51,828 bases of DNA from an uncultured Chryseobacterium sp. (lineage in GTDB: Bacteria > Bacteroidota > Bacteroidia > Flavobacteriales > Weeksellaceae). Location of the stretch: NCBI RefSeq assembly GCF_913776365.1, contig NZ_CAJYMO010000082.1, forward strand, positions 1 to 51,828, given 5' to 3'. Positions within the stretch are counted from its first letter, which is position 1, and each line of letters opens with the position of its first letter. The position numbers and the translations under genes were made by a program. Shown piece by piece: positions 50,301-51,828 of this stretch. Below the pieces are notes generated by a model, which was not told the DNA's origin, searched no databases, and saw nothing but the letters and a program-made list of their open reading frames with translations.

Positions 50301-50466
50301 GGTCTACCGTCCTGACCGGATGCTGAAAAACAATGAAGGCTACATCATCGTAGATTTCAAGACCGGAGAAGAAAACCGGAAAGACGAATTGCAGATTGAG
50401 AATTATAAAAAAATCCTGGAAAAGCTGGGCCGGAAAGTAATCAAAACACAGCTGATTTATTTATAA
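47326..50466 (+). CDS. AddA/RecB-like UvrD-type helicase with C-terminal PD-(D/E)XK nuclease
   Basis: A 1046-residue protein from ATG 47326. The frame extends eight codons to a TTG. Superfamily 1 helicase motifs in order: Walker A NASAGSGKTYAL (9-20), LALTFTNKAANEMKERI near 45-61, Walker B YFFDEFQDTSELQWQNFLPL near 397-416, GDPKQSIYRFRGGE near 431, and VQIMTIHKAKGLEFPVVFIP near 741. The C-terminal nuclease carries YRPDRML (about 994) and IIVDFKTGE (about 1007), the Asp/Lys pair of a RecB-type active site. It probably processes double-strand ends for recombination. No AddB partner is next to it. Confidence 0.92.
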   Translation: MQNSYTVINASAGSGKTYALVQRLLMICLRYPNQQHAIRNILALTFTNKAANEMKERILSWLGNFSADTYAGNGDLKNIQSAFEEEGIKITIDDLHQRAKKMLDYVLHNYSTLNIGTIDRFNSRLVRSFSHELGLAKNFNLEIEAEPFLIEAVDKMLDQIGENKAISDSFMDYVDYSLENNERINLNKSLYDSAKEFVKDIHYEHLKSNKDFDTANYENIKNTLRKEIVLNKKQAVALASQSIELFRSRNIEVEDFAQGKNGIGGFFIKVLEFYQQKRSGFPFPTTAEESVVNNYRKGASAKSKSKEPEIFGLLEQLLENRMKLILLYIETQKKEKILSALLPLKVNKDIQDELKKIEQENDLVLLSKFNILINENLRNEPSAFIYEKVGSQFQHYFFDEFQDTSELQWQNFLPLRDHSVSTENTSFTLVGDPKQSIYRFRGGESKLMLDIINKKEISPRQAELFVLKDNWRSAKNIVRFNNDLYRFHSDILEEEHKNIFGADAEQNPKSSKEGRVKVNLIENLTNEDFYTDTSERMRKDIQEVLDNGFSFSDITILCRGNFDIFSYSQKLGNLKVRYKGEETNIKTISDKGLTLELSNTLKAVIEFLRWETNPKNKPDLIMMMYYLNKLGRIRMEDFTLEMKEILDIESHEQTLAFIQNTYGITLRQDNFPRFNLYNFVEYYINEFSVENKETDFLLNFMEMLFNFTQNAGASTKEFLKYWDEEASAYTIQASENIDAVQIMTIHKAKGLEFPVVFIPMMNKNRDAEFTNWFETSQDTALKSVNINQFSKNLEVYDEEIQQFNKQNAYKNFVDRLCLQYVATTRPIEQLFFYIQKANKTSNNLELLDFLQSKNPENLDEYDLYATHPEMLRKYSKNKTSSYKTKDIRILKNIDEKSTSIRIATPSKNYQVRNEKVRIGLFVHELLSQINTAKDVHKVVECYVLEGHISIEESRKIEQDLQDIIAAHSEFFDGKWEVINERDIMLSENGESRVYRPDRMLKNNEGYIIVDFKTGEENRKDELQIENYKKILEKLGRKVIKTQLIYL

Positions 50467-50505
50467 ACAGTTCGGGCGGCACCTTTGGTGCCGCCCGAAC
50501 TGTTT
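50465..50505. terminator. Strong bidirectional terminator
   Basis: A perfect 19-bp stem (AAACAGTTCGGGCGGCACC and its complement) with a TTT loop, starting inside the helicase stop codon. It separates the convergent helicase and ferritin genes. Confidence 0.85.
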
Positions 50506-50525
50506 AATGGAGCTAAAAAATGGGA

Positions 50526-51035
50526 TTACGCAGTAGTATCCGGGGTAAATACCCGTTGTGCCAATTCCTGATCAAAAAGATACAGGGCAGACGGGTTATC
50601 GCTTACCATCTTGATTTTGGTAACCAGCTGCGAGGCACTGGCCTCCTCTTCTACCTGCTCGTTGATGAACCACTGCAGGAAGGAAGTCGTAGCAAAGTCC
50701 CCTTCGTCGTTTGCATTTTTTACAATATTGAAAATACTTCTCGTTACTTTTCTCTCATGTTCCAGTGCTTTTTCAAAAATGTCGATAGCCCCAAGGAACT
50801 CATGCGGCGGTTTTGGGATTTCCCCGACAATGATCTCACCTCCCACATCATTCAGGTAATCGAACATTTTATCTGCATGCATCAGCTCTTCTTTGCTCTG
50901 AACCCTGAAATAATGGGCAATCCCGTCCAGATCCTTTGCAAAGAACCATGCGGACATGGAAAGGTAATATTGTGCGGCATACTGCTCGTGGGCGATCTGC
51001 TCATTAATTAATTGTGCAATTTTTTCGCTAACCAT
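50526..51035 (-). CDS. Ferritin (non-haem iron storage)
   Basis: A 169-residue ferritin of FtnA type. Ferroxidase ligands are visible: Glu in INEQIAHEQYAAQYYLSM near residue 17, Glu and His in SKEELMHADKMFDYL near 47-61, Glu in ALEHERKVTRSIFN near 94 and Glu/Gln in FLQWFINEQVEEE near 122-134. It stores iron as ferric oxide in a 24-subunit shell and protects against Fenton chemistry. A TACTTTTT box at 51089-51082 is a possible promoter element. Confidence 0.95.
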   Translation of the reverse strand: MVSEKIAQLINEQIAHEQYAAQYYLSMSAWFFAKDLDGIAHYFRVQSKEELMHADKMFDYLNDVGGEIIVGEIPKPPHEFLGAIDIFEKALEHERKVTRSIFNIVKNANDEGDFATTSFLQWFINEQVEEEASASQLVTKIKMVSDNPSALYLFDQELAQRVFTPDTTA

Positions 51036-51238
51036 AAGTAATAAATTTTAGGTCAAAATTAGGGAATAAAACCCCGAAATCAAAAAGTACGGCTGAATTT
51101 AGTTTTAATATAAATTAAAACAGATCCGAATGAGAATCAGGTACAGGCTGGAAGAAGAAAGACGGAGACCTGAAGTTTTTCGGTTCAGACCAAGCCTGAA
51201 GCAACCGTAAGTACCTGCCTGATCCTGAATGGGAAAAT

Positions 51239-51268
51239 ACAAAAAGGGCGGAACACCGTTCCGCCCTT
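51239..51268 (-). terminator. Terminator of the Spy-like gene
   Basis: Stem AAGGGCGGAAC / GTTCCGCCCTT (11 bp, loop ACC). On the minus strand it is followed by TTTTTGTATTTT. It lies 54 bp past the stop codon. Confidence 0.85.
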
Positions 51269-51322
51269 CTTAACACATTAAAAAATCAAAAAATTATAAA
51301 CTACACTTATGCTTTATCTCGT

Positions 51323-51787
51323 TTACTTCCTGTGAGGAGCAGGCGCCTGTGCATCGAAAGGCCTCTGCATCTTCCCGCCTTTCATTTTCCTGTCCTTCAT
51401 CGCCATTCTGTGCTTCTCCATTTTTTCTTTCCTATCCGCCTGCCATTTGTCATATTGCTGAGGGGTAAGGATCTGCTTCATATCGGCATCCATACGCTCC
51501 CTTTTAGCTTTCATCTCCTGCATTCTGGCCTGGCGCTGGTCTTTGTTTCTGTCGAAATCAGCTTTCATCTCCGCCTTCCTCTTTTCATGAAGCGCTTTGA
51601 TCTGGGCTACCTGAGAAGCATTCAGGTTCAGGTCCTTCTGCATTTTATCGAGATGTTCTTTCTCTCTTTCCTGAAACTTCTGGTGCATCTCTGCCCTCCT
51701 TCCTTCTCTGTCCTGTGGCGGCGTCTGTTGTGCCATTGCCATTCCTCCCATTCCGATCATCGCTACCGTTAAAACTAACTTTTTCAT
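51323..51787 (-). CDS. Spy/DUF4890-like periplasmic helical protein
   Basis: A 154-residue exported protein with signal peptide MKKLVLTVAMIGMGGMAMAQ. The mature part is extremely charged and helical, with many Lys, Arg, Glu, Met and Gln. It has two LTxxQ-like motifs, LNASQVAQIKALHEKRKAEM near residue 54 and ILTPQQYDKWQADRKEKMEK near 106, as in Spy/CpxP and DUF4890 proteins. Such proteins are periplasmic chaperones or envelope-stress proteins; that role is an analogy here. Its C terminus is rich in Pro, Ala and His. A terminator follows at 51239-51268. Confidence 0.85.
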   Translation of the reverse strand: MKKLVLTVAMIGMGGMAMAQQTPPQDREGRRAEMHQKFQEREKEHLDKMQKDLNLNASQVAQIKALHEKRKAEMKADFDRNKDQRQARMQEMKAKRERMDADMKQILTPQQYDKWQADRKEKMEKHRMAMKDRKMKGGKMQRPFDAQAPAPHRK

Positions 51788-51828
51788 ATTTTTAAATTTT
51801 AAATTATTTCTTTTATATCTTTTTGATT

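Noticed and set aside
1..51828. CRISPR array or tRNA/rRNA genes
   Set aside because: The dispersed inverted repeats are irregularly spaced and lie between different genes, so they are not a CRISPR array. I saw no cloverleaf-like or rRNA sequence, although a covariance search was not possible.

Overview
The window reads as a chromosomal segment of a Chryseobacterium-like member of the Flavobacteriia (Bacteroidota). The evidence is the gene content (DUF4292, DUF4254, DUF2851, BshA, M43 and M1 secreted peptidases, GH92, SusC-type domains), the promoter boxes of the form TTG-N17-21-TAnnTTTG, weak Shine-Dalgarno signals, and intergenic spacers filled with short inverted repeats. The genus is an inference from protein resemblance, not from a marker search.

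Layout. Positions 1-1232 hold the end of a minus-strand esterase gene and a REP-associated Y1 transposase (RAYT) bracketed by two near-identical 33-bp palindromes. Positions 1238-13217 are a minus-strand phenylacetate degradation cluster, in transcription order tetR, paaK, paaE, paaA, paaB, paaC, paaD, paaG, an S23/IVS-type four-helix-bundle gene, paaH, two small unknown genes, paaI, paaJ and paaY. It encodes CoA activation, the ring epoxidase, the isomerase, late beta-oxidation and salvage thioesterases. PaaZ and PaaF, needed for ring opening and hydration, are not in the window. A TetR-type palindrome lies on the predicted paaK start site. Positions 13707-31000 carry clpB, an M43 lipoprotein protease, a TonB-dependent receptor, two M1 peptidases (one frameshifted), a secreted EEP-family phosphatase/nuclease, a 2,4-dienoyl-CoA-reductase-like SDR, a GH92 alpha-mannosidase, an aldo/keto reductase and an AraC regulator. 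Positions 31067-45439 hold dihydroorotase, a Wzx-like flippase, an RmlA-like nucleotidyltransferase, a compact operon (DUF4292 lipoprotein, EnvC-like protein, TatA, DUF4254, lipoprotein, ribA), a NagZ-like GH3, bshA, DUF2851, PspC and GNAT genes. Positions 45581-51787 hold two tandem orphan carboxypeptidase-regulatory-domain proteins, an AddA/RecB-like helicase-nuclease, ferritin and a Spy-like periplasmic protein.

The most unusual structure is in the paa cluster. Four spacers carry an inverted element whose half-site is AATTTGAAAAT, exactly 5 nt, then AATTTGAAAAT. A fifth copy, with 13-nt internal spacing, encloses the S23-type ORF so closely that its ATG uses the last bases of one arm and its stop ends on the first base of the other. 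This looks like an IVS-type element (known from 23S rRNA of other bacteria) living in an mRNA operon, with ORF-less derivatives next to it. The RAYT/palindrome pair at 558-1232 is a second, independent repeat system, with a decayed copy 29 kb away.
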